From assembly GCA_964628685.1 (NCBI GenBank), contig CAZVNM010000005.1:124001-188000 (forward strand): DNA of 64,000 nucleotides, written 5' to 3'. Position numbers and translations under genes: made by a program. The DNA comes from CALMEC01 sp964628685 (GTDB lineage Bacteria > Actinomycetota > Thermoleophilia > Miltoncostaeales > Miltoncostaeaceae). Shown here piece after piece: positions 49,885 through 58,838 of this stretch. The notes under the pieces were generated by a model that was not told the origin of the DNA, did not search any database, and worked only from the letters and a program-made list of their open reading frames with translations. How positions within the stretch are numbered: position 1 is the first letter of the stretch; the number at the start of each line of letters is the position of its first letter.

Positions 49885-50820
49885 GTGACGGAGCACGACC
49901 ACGCCCCGCTCGAGCGGCCCTGCTTCCGCCACCCCGACCGCCTCACGATGCTCTCGTGCGGCAACTGCGAGCGACCCATCTGCACCTCCTGCGCGGTCGA
50001 TACGCCGGTCGGTGTGCGCTGCGCCGAGTGCGCCGGGGTGCCGACCGGGGCCCGCGCCGTGGTCCACGCCCTCAAACCGCGCAGCGCCAACGCGGCGACC
50101 ATCGTCATCGTCGTCGGCACGATCATCGTCTTCCTGGCCCAGATGTTCTCCAGCAGCAGCGTGGGGCGCGGACTCGGCGGCGGCGTGTCGGAGGCCGCCT
50201 GGCTCTACGGGCCGGACGTGGCGAACGGGGAGTGGTGGCGCATCCTCACCTGCGGTGTGCTGCACGCAGGCATCGCCCACCTGCTGTTCAACATGATCGC
50301 CCTCTGGCAGCTGGGGAGCATCATCGAGACCTTCTTCGGGACGATGCGCTTCCTGTTGATCTACGTGGTGTCGATCGTGTGGGGGTCCGCGGGCGCACTG
50401 CTGCTCACGCCCGACAGGCCGACCGTGGGCGCATCCGGCGGTGTCTTCGGGCTCATGGCCGCGCTGCTCGTGATGCAGCACCAGCGTCGCGTGACCATCG
50501 TGCCCGACCTGTGGCTGTGGCTGGGGCTCAACCTGGTGCTCACCTTCACCTTCCCGGGCATCTCCATCGGGGGGCACCTCGGCGGGATCGTGGGCGGTGT
50601 GCTGGCCGCCGCGGTGCTGGGCACGGGGCTGTCCCGGTCCGGGCTGGGGTCGCGCGTGCGCGGGTCGTCCGCAGGCATCCTGATCGTGATCGGTGTGATC
50701 GGCTTCCTCGGGGCCATCTGGGCGGCGCAGCGCGCGCCGTCGACCCATCGGCTCGGTACGGCCTCCGCCCCGGCCCCGACCGCGCTCGTCGCATCGCCGG
50801 ATCCGGGACGCCGCGCGTGA
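49885..50820 (+). CDS. Rhomboid intramembrane protease with N-terminal zinc finger
   Basis: This 311-residue protease cuts membrane proteins inside the bilayer. The N-terminus holds a B-box-like zinc finger (CFRHPDRLTMLSCGNCERPI, CTSCAVDTPVGVRCAEC). Six or so membrane helices follow, with the catalytic Ser184 in VGASGGVFGL and His231 in IGGHLGGIVGG, plus the loop residues HAGIAHLLFNM. GTG 49885 follows a TACGAT hexamer. The stop overlaps the start of the CopCD gene (GTGA). Confidence 0.92.
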   Translation: MTEHDHAPLERPCFRHPDRLTMLSCGNCERPICTSCAVDTPVGVRCAECAGVPTGARAVVHALKPRSANAATIVIVVGTIIVFLAQMFSSSSVGRGLGGGVSEAAWLYGPDVANGEWWRILTCGVLHAGIAHLLFNMIALWQLGSIIETFFGTMRFLLIYVVSIVWGSAGALLLTPDRPTVGASGGVFGLMAALLVMQHQRRVTIVPDLWLWLGLNLVLTFTFPGISIGGHLGGIVGGVLAAAVLGTGLSRSGLGSRVRGSSAGILIVIGVIGFLGAIWAAQRAPSTHRLGTASAPAPTALVASPDPGRRA

Positions 50821-52463
50821 GCACCCGCCTTCGGATTCTTCTGCTGACGCTCCTCGCCGTGCTCGTCGCACCGGCTGTGGCGTCCGGCCACGCCAACCTG
50901 CTGAGCACGAACCCCGCCAACGACCGGGTCATCCCCGAGTCGCCGAAACAGGTCGTGCTGACGTTCGACGAGGCGGTGGAGCGCTCGCTCGGCAACATCG
51001 ACCTGTTCGACGGCGCCGCGCAGCGTGTGCCGGTGGGGGGGCTCACCGGCGACAAGCCCACCGAGCTCGTCGCACCGATCTCCAACACGCTTCCCGCCGG
51101 CACCTACACCGTGGTGTGGCGGGTGGTCTCGGCCGACGGCCACACCATCAACGGCTACTTCGTCTTCCACGTGAAGGAGAAGGGCGCCAATCCGGAGGGG
51201 GTGGTGGGCCAAGTGGGGACCGGCCAGGCGTCGGAGTTCGCACAGGGGCTCGACGCCGTCGCACGGTTCCTGGCGATCGGCCTGACGCTCCTCGTGATCG
51301 GCGGCGTGGCGGTGGTGACGCTCATCATCTCGGGACGGGCGCCCCAGCTCGAGACGCGCCTGTGGTACGTCGTCGCGGGCCTGGCGTTCGCGCTCGCCCT
51401 CGTGGCCGCGTTCAGCCTGGTGGTGCAGGGGGCGAACGCCAACGGCGTGCCCCTCAACGAGGCCATGAACGGCAACGTCGTGCGCGACGTCCTCGTCAGC
51501 CGGTTCGGGAAGATGCGGGTCCTCCTCGCGGTCATCGCCGAGACGATCGGGGTGCTCGCGGTGTGGGGTGCGGCCAGCCACCGAGGCCGCGGCGTGGTGA
51601 TCGCCACCCAGGTCGCGGCGGTGCTCCTGGCGTTCCCGCTGGGCATGGCCGGGCACCCGAGCGCCCGCGGGGCACCGGCGATTCTGGTCGACGGCGTCCA
51701 CGTCCTGAGCGCGTCCGCGTGGGTCGGTGGGCTCGTGTTCCTCGCGCTGGCCCTCGGCATGGCGGGGGCCGCGCGCGTCCACCTGGCCGCCGAGGCCGTG
51801 CCGCGGTATTCGTTCATGGCGCTCGTGTCGGTCGGGGTGCTGCTCCTTTCGGGTGCGCTCAACGGCATCGTCGAGCTCGGCTGGGTCGTCTCCCGCCTCT
51901 TCACGAGCGACTACGGGCTCCTCATCCTCGTCAAGATCATCCTCGCGATCGTCCTCATCGGGTTCGGCGCGTTCAACCGGCGCCTCGTCGCGCGTCTTCG
52001 AAGCCGCATGGGGGACCGGCCGGTGGGGCTCTTCCGTCGGGTGATCCTGGCCGAGCTCGTCGTGATGGCCGGGGTGCTGGGCGTCACCACCCAGCTGGTG
52101 GCCGAGCCGCCCACGCGCGCCGTCGTGCGGGCCGAGCGCGATGCCCCGCCGGCCGAGACCGTGACCGTGGGGGACATGGAGGCCACCGTGACCGTCACCC
52201 CGGGACGGGCGGGGCCCAACAACGTGAGCGTGGCCCTCACCCGCGACGGCACGTCGGCCGACCCGGACGAGGTGCGGGTGTCGGCCACCAACCGGGAGGC
52301 CGAGCTCGGTCCCATCTCGGCGCCGACCGTGAAGTCGCAGCCGGGCACCTATGTGGCCGAGAGCATGCCCCTGACCGCCGCGGGTGACTGGGTGATCGAC
52401 GTGAGCATCCGCCAGGGCGACTTCGACCAGTTCGACGGCAGGGTGACGGTCACGATCCGCTAG
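50817..52463 (+). CDS. CopC-CopD fusion copper protein
   Basis: This 548-residue protein combines a secreted CopC domain and a CopD membrane domain. The signal peptide ends near VASG, leaving HANLLSTNPAND with a near-N-terminal His, and VSADGHTINGYFVFHV completes the CopC site. About eight membrane helices follow, with HPSARGAPAILVDGVHVLSASAWVGGL typical of CopD. A C-terminal extracellular domain is added at the end (PAETVTVGDMEATVTV onward). It is likely for copper import across the membrane. GTG 50817 overlaps the rhomboid stop. Confidence 0.88.
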   Translation: MSTRLRILLLTLLAVLVAPAVASGHANLLSTNPANDRVIPESPKQVVLTFDEAVERSLGNIDLFDGAAQRVPVGGLTGDKPTELVAPISNTLPAGTYTVVWRVVSADGHTINGYFVFHVKEKGANPEGVVGQVGTGQASEFAQGLDAVARFLAIGLTLLVIGGVAVVTLIISGRAPQLETRLWYVVAGLAFALALVAAFSLVVQGANANGVPLNEAMNGNVVRDVLVSRFGKMRVLLAVIAETIGVLAVWGAASHRGRGVVIATQVAAVLLAFPLGMAGHPSARGAPAILVDGVHVLSASAWVGGLVFLALALGMAGAARVHLAAEAVPRYSFMALVSVGVLLLSGALNGIVELGWVVSRLFTSDYGLLILVKIILAIVLIGFGAFNRRLVARLRSRMGDRPVGLFRRVILAELVVMAGVLGVTTQLVAEPPTRAVVRAERDAPPAETVTVGDMEATVTVTPGRAGPNNVSVALTRDGTSADPDEVRVSATNREAELGPISAPTVKSQPGTYVAESMPLTAAGDWVIDVSIRQGDFDQFDGRVTVTIR

Positions 52464-52559
52464 GCGGTGCGGGTGGATGGCGGGCGCCGGCTCGCGGGAG
52501 TGTCGCTCGTCCGCGTGCGAGTCGATTGGCGTCGTTCTGACGAGAGGCCCGATGGCGGA

Positions 52560-52790
52560 TCAGCGAGGCGGAAGGTCTGTAGCGGCCTCTCGAATGATCT
52601 CTGCGATCCGTCCGACCGCTGCCACGGCCAAGTTCCTGGCTGGGGCTTGGTCGTCGATCCCGGCGATCACTGCGGGGACATCCCGCGCCATTCGTAGCGC
52701 CTCGGCTGCCGGGATCATCTCGATATCTATCATCAGCGCCACCTCACGGTCATCAACGGTCTCCACCTCGGACCGGGAAGGATGGAACAC
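52560..52790 (-). CDS. Possible small hypothetical protein
   Basis: A 76-residue open frame on the minus strand, with GTG at 52790, includes EALRMARDVPAVIAGIDDQA and GRIAEIIREAATDLPPR, which look protein-like. No ribosome site or promoter is clear, and the family is unknown. It starts nine bases inside the start of the plus-strand gene. It lies in an islet whose base and codon use are less GC-biased than the neighbours. Confidence 0.35.
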   Translation of the reverse strand: MFHPSRSEVETVDDREVALMIDIEMIPAAEALRMARDVPAVIAGIDDQAPARNLAVAAVGRIAEIIREAATDLPPR

Positions 52791-53306
52791 GTGTTCGCAC
52801 GCTTCAAGATCGTTGCCACCGCATCAGCCATAGTGATCGCGATCAGCGGCATCAACGCAACAGGGCAGGACGCTCCACTGCCGGCAGACCCAGCCGCGAA
52901 GATGACAGCCAAGCAATGGGGAATCTACGGACGTGATGTGCGCCGGTTCCGTGTCGTGACGCTGGCAATGATCAACCGGGTGTCAAACAGATGCACGGTA
53001 GGTCGCCCTAGCCCGTTGCGGTTCTCCCAATGCATGGAATCCACGTACGCGATGTACCGGCATCAGATCAACGGGATCCAGCGGCGGGCCGAGGCGATCG
53101 GCGAGACGCGCACGGGAAGGTGCGAGGTTGCGGTCGACGGGCTGAGCGCGGCGTACGATGCGGTGGCCACTCATGCTCAACGCGTCGCAGATGGAGCGGC
53201 ATCGCTCGACGAGAGGATGATTAGGTCTGGGATGAGCGCGATCCCAGCCCAACTCGCGCGCACGTTGGCACGACAGAAGGCTGTGGTGCGTGAGTGCCGG
53301 CCGTGA
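52782..53306 (+). CDS. Secreted hypothetical protein
   Basis: This 174-residue protein is not recognised. It has a signal-peptide-like start (RFKIVATASAIVIAISGINA) and a helical body with three cysteines (NRCTVGRPS, SQCMEST, GRCEVAVD) and one near the end. Codon use is clearly less GC-biased than the chromosome around it, so it may have been acquired. ATG 52782 is the only good start. Confidence 0.55.
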   Translation: MEHVFARFKIVATASAIVIAISGINATGQDAPLPADPAAKMTAKQWGIYGRDVRRFRVVTLAMINRVSNRCTVGRPSPLRFSQCMESTYAMYRHQINGIQRRAEAIGETRTGRCEVAVDGLSAAYDAVATHAQRVADGAASLDERMIRSGMSAIPAQLARTLARQKAVVRECRP

Positions 53307-53497
53307 CGGTCTGCAAGTGACGTGATCGGGGTCATGGGCCGTCTCCTGCGCCGCCAACCTGACCCGCCAGGTCTCCGCGGCCTTGAGCACGAGCTGCAGG
53401 GGCGGCCGGGTTCGCGCCGGCGCTTGGTCGGGGTGGGTCTTGGCCCGCGTTTGGTCGTTTCTCGTCCAGTGTTCGTGCCGTCGGAAGGGGGGCGTGG

Positions 53498-53845
53498 GTG
53501 GAGTTCTTGGCGTTTGACCGGAAGATGATTCCGGCCACCACCGATGAGGAGGTCGCTGCGGAGATTGACGCGCTCCTGGACTTCTTGGATGAGGAGGAGG
53601 ACACCCTCACCGCGTACGACGCGACCTACGTCGCCCTCGACGAGACGCTCGGGACGACGTTCGTCACCGGCGACGGTCGATTGGCCCGCGCCAACGGGGC
53701 CACGCTGCCCGATCACCGTCGTCCGACGATGATCGGGCGGGCACCCGGTGAGCATCCCGGGCAAGGCCCGGGTCATCGCAGAAACCGCCGGGACGTCGCC
53801 TCATCGGGGTGCCGCGCGTGTGGTGTCCCCGGCCTCAGTTCATGA
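53498..53845 (+). pseudogene. Remnant of a VapC-type PIN-domain toxin
   Basis: The first 70 residues or so of this frame include LTAYDATYVALDETLGTTFV and GDGRLARANGATL, the C-terminal half of a PIN-domain ribonuclease toxin with its late acidic residues. The N-terminal half with the first active-site Asp is missing, and the frame runs on into unrelated sequence past the normal end. No antitoxin gene is seen upstream. It is best read as a decayed toxin gene. Confidence 0.6.
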
Positions 53846-54857
53846 GCTCGTGCGCCCGCTCGATGAGCCCGCCCACCAGCCGCACGGCGGCCGTGATGTC
53901 GGCGGGGTGGCAGCACTCGACGCTCGTGTGGATGTAGCGCGTGGGGACCGACACGCATCCGGCGAGCGACCCGGTGCCGGTGAGCTGCAGCGCCTGGGTG
54001 TCGGTGCCGCCCCGGGCGGAGATGTGGAACTGGTGGGGGATGTCCCGCTCCTCGCAGATCGCGACCATCAGGTCGACGACGGCCCGCGACGCGATGGCAC
54101 TGGCGTCCATCAGCCGGATGCCGACGCCCTCCCCGAGGCGCGTCGTGGGGCCGCCGGCCGCGCCGGGGCCGTCGTCGGCGGGACAGGTGTCGATCGCGAT
54201 GCCGATGTCGGGTGCCACGTGCGCCGCGGCCACCCGCGCTCCGCGCAGGCCGACCTCCTCCTGGGCGGTGGCGGCGGCCGCCAGCCGGCAGGGGGCGCGG
54301 CGCGTGGCGGCGAGGGCCTCGAGCATGACGAACACCCCCACGCGGTCGTCGAGTGCCTTGCCGGTGACGAGGTCGCCCACGTCGTCCAGGGACCGGGTGC
54401 GGGTGATGCGATCGCCGGGTCGCACGAACTCGCGGACGCGGTCGGCGGGCAGCCCGGCATCGACCGCGAGCTCCTCCATCTTGGGGGCGCGCTGGCGTGC
54501 GGCCTCGTCCAGGAGGTGCACCGGCGGGCTTCCGACGACACCCGGGATGTCCTGACGCCCGTGGATGGTGACGCGCTGGCCGAGCAGGGTGCGGGCGTCC
54601 CAGCCGCCGGTCGGGACGAACCTGATGTAGCCACGGTCGTCCACCTGGGTCACCATCAGTCCGATCTCGTCCATGTGGGCCGCGAGCATGAGCATCGGCC
54701 CGTCCCCGTCGCGCATGCCGATGAGACCGCCGAGCGTGTCCTCGTCCACCCGGTCGCAGGTCGCCTCCAGATGGGGCCGGATGATCCTGCGGATGCGGTC
54801 CTCCCACCCGGATGTGCCGGCCGTCTCGCAGAGCCGGGCCAGCAGATCGCGCCTCAC
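53835..54857 (-). CDS. M42 family glutamyl/deblocking aminopeptidase
   Basis: This 340-residue metallo-aminopeptidase forms a large tetrahedral complex in its family. The motifs are MLMLAAHMDEIGLMVTQV, the bridging Asp in VTGKALDDRVGVFVM, the general-base pair in ATAQEEVGLRGARVAA, the metal Asp in GIAIDTCPADD and the last His in RYIHTSVECCHPAD. GTG 54857 overlaps the stop of a short upstream frame (GTGA). The substrate range is inferred from the family. Confidence 0.9.
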   Translation of the reverse strand: MRRDLLARLCETAGTSGWEDRIRRIIRPHLEATCDRVDEDTLGGLIGMRDGDGPMLMLAAHMDEIGLMVTQVDDRGYIRFVPTGGWDARTLLGQRVTIHGRQDIPGVVGSPPVHLLDEAARQRAPKMEELAVDAGLPADRVREFVRPGDRITRTRSLDDVGDLVTGKALDDRVGVFVMLEALAATRRAPCRLAAAATAQEEVGLRGARVAAAHVAPDIGIAIDTCPADDGPGAAGGPTTRLGEGVGIRLMDASAIASRAVVDLMVAICEERDIPHQFHISARGGTDTQALQLTGTGSLAGCVSVPTRYIHTSVECCHPADITAAVRLVGGLIERAHELMN

Positions 54858-54931
54858 GGCCGGCCTCCCTGCGTGACGACGCCGGCAGGCGTCGCTGATG
54901 GGTGGGTTTCGGCCTGCACGTCGGGCTTCAC
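54854..54931 (-). CDS. Possible 25-residue upstream peptide
   Basis: A short frame on the minus strand starts at GTG 54931, four bases after AGGAGG, and reads MKPDVQAETHPSATPAGVVT plus five more residues. Its stop overlaps the GTG of the M42 gene (GTGA), so it may couple or tune translation of the peptidase. A TAACCT hexamer (54963-54968 on the minus strand) could be the promoter. No homolog is recognised. Confidence 0.4.
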   Translation of the reverse strand: MKPDVQAETHPSATPAGVVTQGGRP

Positions 54932-55229
54932 GTGTCCTCCTCGCTCGGGGGTCCCGATATGGAGGTTAGCCGCCGTGAAGCGCAATATCCGGGGCCGGCG
55001 GACGCGCAAACTCAGAGTCTGGGTCGAAGCGACCCACCCGAGCCCCTCCCGTCATCCAGGGAGGCGGATCCCGCACCCGCGCGCGTCCGCTCATTGGCCC
55101 GCGGAGGTCCTTGGGAGGACCAACCAGAATGTAGAGTCGCCCGCCGTTCGGAACAACTGGCCGAAGGTCTAAGTGCGGACCTGTACCAACGGGGGGTTCT
55201 CCGGTCGGCCGCGGCGGCGGCCGGATGGG

Positions 55230-56396
55230 TCAGCGCAGTGTGGCGCTGAGCAGCGGGTGCGGGTTGATGCGGTGCCCGCCGCGCTCCCACGCGACCTGCG
55301 TCGGTCCGGTGGCGTCGCCCAGCCGCTGACCGGCCGCGACGGTCACGCCGTGGGCGATGTCCGGGGCGTAGTCGGCCAGCTGTCCGTAGCCGAGGCGGTC
55401 GCCGGCGGCGGTGGTGATCCAGAAGGCGATGCCCTGCGTCTGTTCGTCGGCGGTGGCGGCGTCGAGCCGGCCCTCCGCCATGGCGACCACCGGGTCCCCG
55501 GGTGCCGCCTGGACCGTCACCGAGCAGCGGATGGCCTGGCCGAAACAGCCGGGAGCGCCGGGTGCCGCGAAGTCGTCGGCCGCCACGGGACGGGTGGCGC
55601 CCGGGATGATCGGGTAGACGAAGCCCTCGATGGTGGCGGGTGCGCCGTTGGCGGGATCGGCGCCGCGATCCATGCGTGGCGCGTCGACCGTCGGCATGGT
55701 GCCGTCCCACCGCACGACGCCGTCGGCGGGGACGCCGCTCGGCGGCGCGAGGGCGGGCGCCGGCGCGGCGGGGGCCGGTGCCGTGGGCGCGAGTGCCGCG
55801 GGGGCCGGCGGGGTGGGGGTGGCCGGCGGGGCCGCGGCGCACCGGGCGCCGGGCTGGGCGTCGAGCGTGATGGGGGCGACCGGGTCACCGCCCAGACGCG
55901 CGTAGAGGGTGCTGACGCCGGCGGTCCAGTTGGCGTTGAGATTGCCGGGGTCGTTGGCCGCCCCGATGGGCGCCCACTTGCCGCTGATGGTCTGCAGGGT
56001 GGTGCGGCCCTCGCCCACGTAGTGGGTGGCGAGGAGCGTGGCGGCCGCCCTGATCGCCGCCGCGTCGTCCGGGTAGACCCGGCCCGGCCCGATGCCGAAC
56101 GGGTTATGGATGGCCGCGGCCGGCGGGTAGGTCATGAGGATGGTCTCGTGACCGGCGATGGCCACGACCGCGCGCGGATCGAGGCCGACGGCCGCGGACG
56201 CGTTGACGAACGTCGTTCCCTGCCCGGCGAGCGGGCTGCCGGCGTCGGCGAGGATGCGGTCGATGCCGGCCGCGTCGAGGGGCTGGATGCAGCTGAGCGA
56301 CGCCTTGGGATCTGCCGGGCTGCCGGACGCGAAGGCGGCCATGAGCGAGCCGCCGAGCGCGACGGTGGCGACGGCGATGAGGCGACGGCGGACCAT
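55230..56396 (-). CDS. Secreted cell-wall protein with glucosaminidase-like and degenerate M23 domains
   Basis: This 388-residue protein has a signal peptide (RLIAVATVALGGSLMAAF), a lysozyme/glucosaminidase-like domain (ASAAVGLDPRAVVAIAGHET, IHNPFGIGPGRVYPDDAAAI), a Pro/Ala linker and an M23-like lysostaphin fold (AAPGDPVVAMAEGRLDAA, DRLGYGQLADYAPDI, GVTVAAGQRLGDATGP). The M23 zinc ligands are not evident (YGQL where YAHL is usual), so that half may only bind. ATG 56396 is ten bases after a minus-strand TACACT. Confidence 0.75.
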   Translation of the reverse strand: MVRRRLIAVATVALGGSLMAAFASGSPADPKASLSCIQPLDAAGIDRILADAGSPLAGQGTTFVNASAAVGLDPRAVVAIAGHETILMTYPPAAAIHNPFGIGPGRVYPDDAAAIRAAATLLATHYVGEGRTTLQTISGKWAPIGAANDPGNLNANWTAGVSTLYARLGGDPVAPITLDAQPGARCAAAPPATPTPPAPAALAPTAPAPAAPAPALAPPSGVPADGVVRWDGTMPTVDAPRMDRGADPANGAPATIEGFVYPIIPGATRPVAADDFAAPGAPGCFGQAIRCSVTVQAAPGDPVVAMAEGRLDAATADEQTQGIAFWITTAAGDRLGYGQLADYAPDIAHGVTVAAGQRLGDATGPTQVAWERGGHRINPHPLLSATLR

Positions 56397-56498
56397 TCGA
56401 CGGCACAGTGTAGCCGTGGCCCCGCATGGCGCGACCGCGGTCCGGGTATCGAAGCCGTGAACGTGGGGTGACGGAGACGACGTGCGAGGATTGACCAC

Positions 56499-57080
56499 AT
56501 GGGTGAGATGTACGAACGCATGATGCGCGGCGAGCTCTACGTCGCGGGCGACGACGAGGCCATCCAGACTGCCTCGCGCCGCGCGCTCGATCTGTGCCAC
56601 CGCTACAACGCCGCGGCCACCGGCGATCCCGACGTCCTCGCCGAGCTCATCGGCGTCCTCGGCGAGGGTGTGGTCGTGCGGCCCACGTTCCACTGCGACT
56701 ACGGTGCGCACATCGCGATCGGCGCCGGGACGTTCGTCAACTTCGGCTGCGTGATGCTGGACGTCGCCGAGATCCGGATCGGGCGGGCCTGCCAGATCGC
56801 GTCGGGCGTGCAGCTTGTGACGGCCGAACACCCGATCGATCCCGGTCCCCGACGCGCCGGATGGGAGTCGGCACGCCCCATCGTGCTGGAGGACAACGTG
56901 TGGCTCGGCGCCGGCGTGATCGTCTGTCCGGGCGTGACGATCGGCCGCGACAGCGTGATCGGGGCCGGAAGCGTCGTCACGCGCGACGTCCCCGCCGGCG
57001 TGGTGGCGGTGGGCACACCGGCCCGGGTGATGCGCACGATCGGCGCCGACGACGCGATCGCGGTCCCGGACCGCGGGTGA
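56499..57080 (+). CDS. Left-handed beta-helix O-acetyltransferase (Maa/NodL-like)
   Basis: This 193-residue enzyme resembles maltose/galactoside O-acetyltransferases, which move acetyl from CoA to a sugar hydroxyl. It begins MGEMYERMMRGELYVAGDDE and has the hexapeptide repeats GAHIAIGAGTFVNFGCVMLD, the catalytic His in VTAEHPID, and the end block NVWLGAGVIVCPGVTIGRDS. ATG 56508 is another possible start. The stop overlaps the start of the next gene. Confidence 0.9.
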   Translation: MGEMYERMMRGELYVAGDDEAIQTASRRALDLCHRYNAAATGDPDVLAELIGVLGEGVVVRPTFHCDYGAHIAIGAGTFVNFGCVMLDVAEIRIGRACQIASGVQLVTAEHPIDPGPRRAGWESARPIVLEDNVWLGAGVIVCPGVTIGRDSVIGAGSVVTRDVPAGVVAVGTPARVMRTIGADDAIAVPDRG

Positions 57081-57718
57081 TGGCGGCCCCGCGGTACATC
57101 GGGCTGGACGGTCGCGGGTTCGTCTGGCTCGCCCATCCGGACGAGTGGATGGCCCGTGCGTCGGCGGCCCTCGTCACCCCCGGCGGGGTCATCGTGGTCG
57201 ACCCGGTGGACGCGCCGGGACTGGACGAGCGCCTGGCGGGGCTCGGGCCGGTCGCCGGCGTGGTGCAGCTGCTCGACCGCCACGGCCGCGACTGCGACGG
57301 TGTCGCCCGCCGTCTGGGCGTTCCCCTCCTCGTGCCGGTCACCCTGGCCGGGCGCGGTGCGCCCCTCGACCTGCCCGGTGTGCGGGAGATCACCGTCCTC
57401 GACATGCCCGGCTGGCACGAGTCGGCGCTCTGGCTGGAGCGCGACCGGGTGCTCGTCTGCGCCGAGGCGGTCGGCACCGTCGACTACTTCCGCGCACGGC
57501 AATCGGACGTGCTCGGGGTCCACCCGCTGCTTCGCCCCAGGCCGCCGCGTCGTGCACTCGCCGGTGTCGATCCGGTGACCATCGTCTGCGGCCACGGTCC
57601 ACCGGTGGTCGGCGGCGGCGGGGAGGCGCTTCGCACCGCACTGGCCCGTGCGCGTCGGGACATGCCGAGGGCGTGGGCCCATGCGGTGCTCGGCGGGATC
57701 CGGCGCCGCCGCGGCTGA
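57080..57718 (+). CDS. Metallo-beta-lactamase-fold-like protein with degenerate metal site
   Basis: This 212-residue protein looks like an MBL-fold hydrolase: ALVTPGGVIVVDPVDAPGLD, QLLDRHGRDCDGVARRLGVPL at the place of the HxHxDH motif, HESALWLERDRVLVCAEAVGT and IVCGHGPPV. The metal motif has lost most of its histidines, so catalysis is uncertain. ATG 57080 shares a base with the acetyltransferase stop, so the two are coupled. Confidence 0.7.
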   Translation: MAAPRYIGLDGRGFVWLAHPDEWMARASAALVTPGGVIVVDPVDAPGLDERLAGLGPVAGVVQLLDRHGRDCDGVARRLGVPLLVPVTLAGRGAPLDLPGVREITVLDMPGWHESALWLERDRVLVCAEAVGTVDYFRARQSDVLGVHPLLRPRPPRRALAGVDPVTIVCGHGPPVVGGGGEALRTALARARRDMPRAWAHAVLGGIRRRRG

Positions 57719-57789
57719 CTCAAGGGGACGGTCCGGGACGGTTCCGCCGCCGCGGGCCGAGCGGATTCAGCGTGACGGGGTGGCCGGGG

Positions 57790-57795
57790 TAATGT
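57790..57795 (+). promoter_or_regulatory. Leaderless -10 element of the PAP2 gene
   Basis: TAATGT, nine bases before ATG 57805. Confidence 0.45.
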
Positions 57796-57804
57796 GTCGA
57801 TCCC

Positions 57805-58803
57805 ATGACGACGAGCCCCGCCGAGATGACGGTCAGCACCGAGACGGTCGCGGCCGGTCCCCGCGACGCGCTGCGGGTGACGCGCCTGGCCCTCCTCGCG
57901 GTGTACGGGATGGTGGTCCTCGGGTACATCTGGGTGGCGGGGGTCCCGTTCGACCGCGAGCAGATCATCCTCTGGACCTGCGGCGCCCTGGCGGTGGCGA
58001 GCGTCGGACGTCCGGTGCGCGACATCCTCGTCCTCGTGCGCGACTGGATCCCGTTCACGCTCTTCCTGATCGCCTACGACTACACCCGCGGCCTTGCCGA
58101 CACGCTGGGCATCCCGGTGCGCGAGCGGGAGATGATCGTCGTCGACCGCGTGCTGGGGTTGGGTGAGATCCCGACGCTGCGGCTGCAGGAGTGGTTCTAC
58201 GATCCGGCGCGGGTGCACTGGTACGACGTGGCGGCCACCCTCGTCTACAACTCGCACTTCTTCGCCGTCTACGTCATCGCCGGGGTGCTCTGGGCCCGCA
58301 ACCGCAGGCGCTTCGGCGCGTTCGTGCGCCGCTATCTACTGCTCACCTCCGCGGGCCTTGCCACCTACATCCTGTTTCCGGCCACCCCGCCGTGGATGGC
58401 CGCCAAGCACGGCGAGATCGACCCGGTGGCGCGCATCAGCGGCAGGGGGTGGCGGGCGCTCGGTCTGGACCGCGCCGAGTCGGTGCTGACGAAGGGGCAG
58501 GGGGTCGTCAACCAGGTGGCGGCGATGCCCTCGCTGCACGCCGCGTTCGCCGCCCTGATCGGCGCGTTCTTCTGGCGTGGGGCGTCGTGGTGGATGCGGA
58601 TTGTTCTGGTCGGCTACCCGGTCGCCATGGGCATCGCCCTCATGTACTCCGGCGAGCACTACCTGATCGACGTGCTGATGGGCTGGCTGTACGTGGCTGG
58701 GGTGATGGTCGTGGCGGCGTGGGCGGAGCGCCGGTGGCGCGCGTGGCGGGCGACCCGGTCCGGGGATGACGGCGAGGACGGGGAGGCTCCCGCCCCCGCG
58801 TAG
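57805..58803 (+). CDS. PAP2/AUR1-like membrane phosphatase or phosphotransferase
   Basis: This 332-residue protein has about six membrane helices and the PAP2 core QVAAMPSLHAAFAALIGAFF and SGEHYLIDVLMGW, with the catalytic His residues. The spread of motifs, with FPATPPWMAA before, is like the AUR1 and inositol-phosphoryl transferase group, so it may make or recycle a phosphoinositide or polyprenyl lipid. The tail is acidic and disordered. Confidence 0.85.
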   Translation: MTTSPAEMTVSTETVAAGPRDALRVTRLALLAVYGMVVLGYIWVAGVPFDREQIILWTCGALAVASVGRPVRDILVLVRDWIPFTLFLIAYDYTRGLADTLGIPVREREMIVVDRVLGLGEIPTLRLQEWFYDPARVHWYDVAATLVYNSHFFAVYVIAGVLWARNRRRFGAFVRRYLLLTSAGLATYILFPATPPWMAAKHGEIDPVARISGRGWRALGLDRAESVLTKGQGVVNQVAAMPSLHAAFAALIGAFFWRGASWWMRIVLVGYPVAMGIALMYSGEHYLIDVLMGWLYVAGVMVVAAWAERRWRAWRATRSGDDGEDGEAPAPA

Positions 58804-58838
58804 GATCCGCGCATCCCCCGTCAAGGAGCGTGTGCGTC

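Noticed and set aside
54970..55229. Structured RNA gene between the M42 and cell-wall genes
   Set aside because: A hairpin (GGTCCT/AGGACC near 55105) is visible but no known RNA consensus could be matched by eye.
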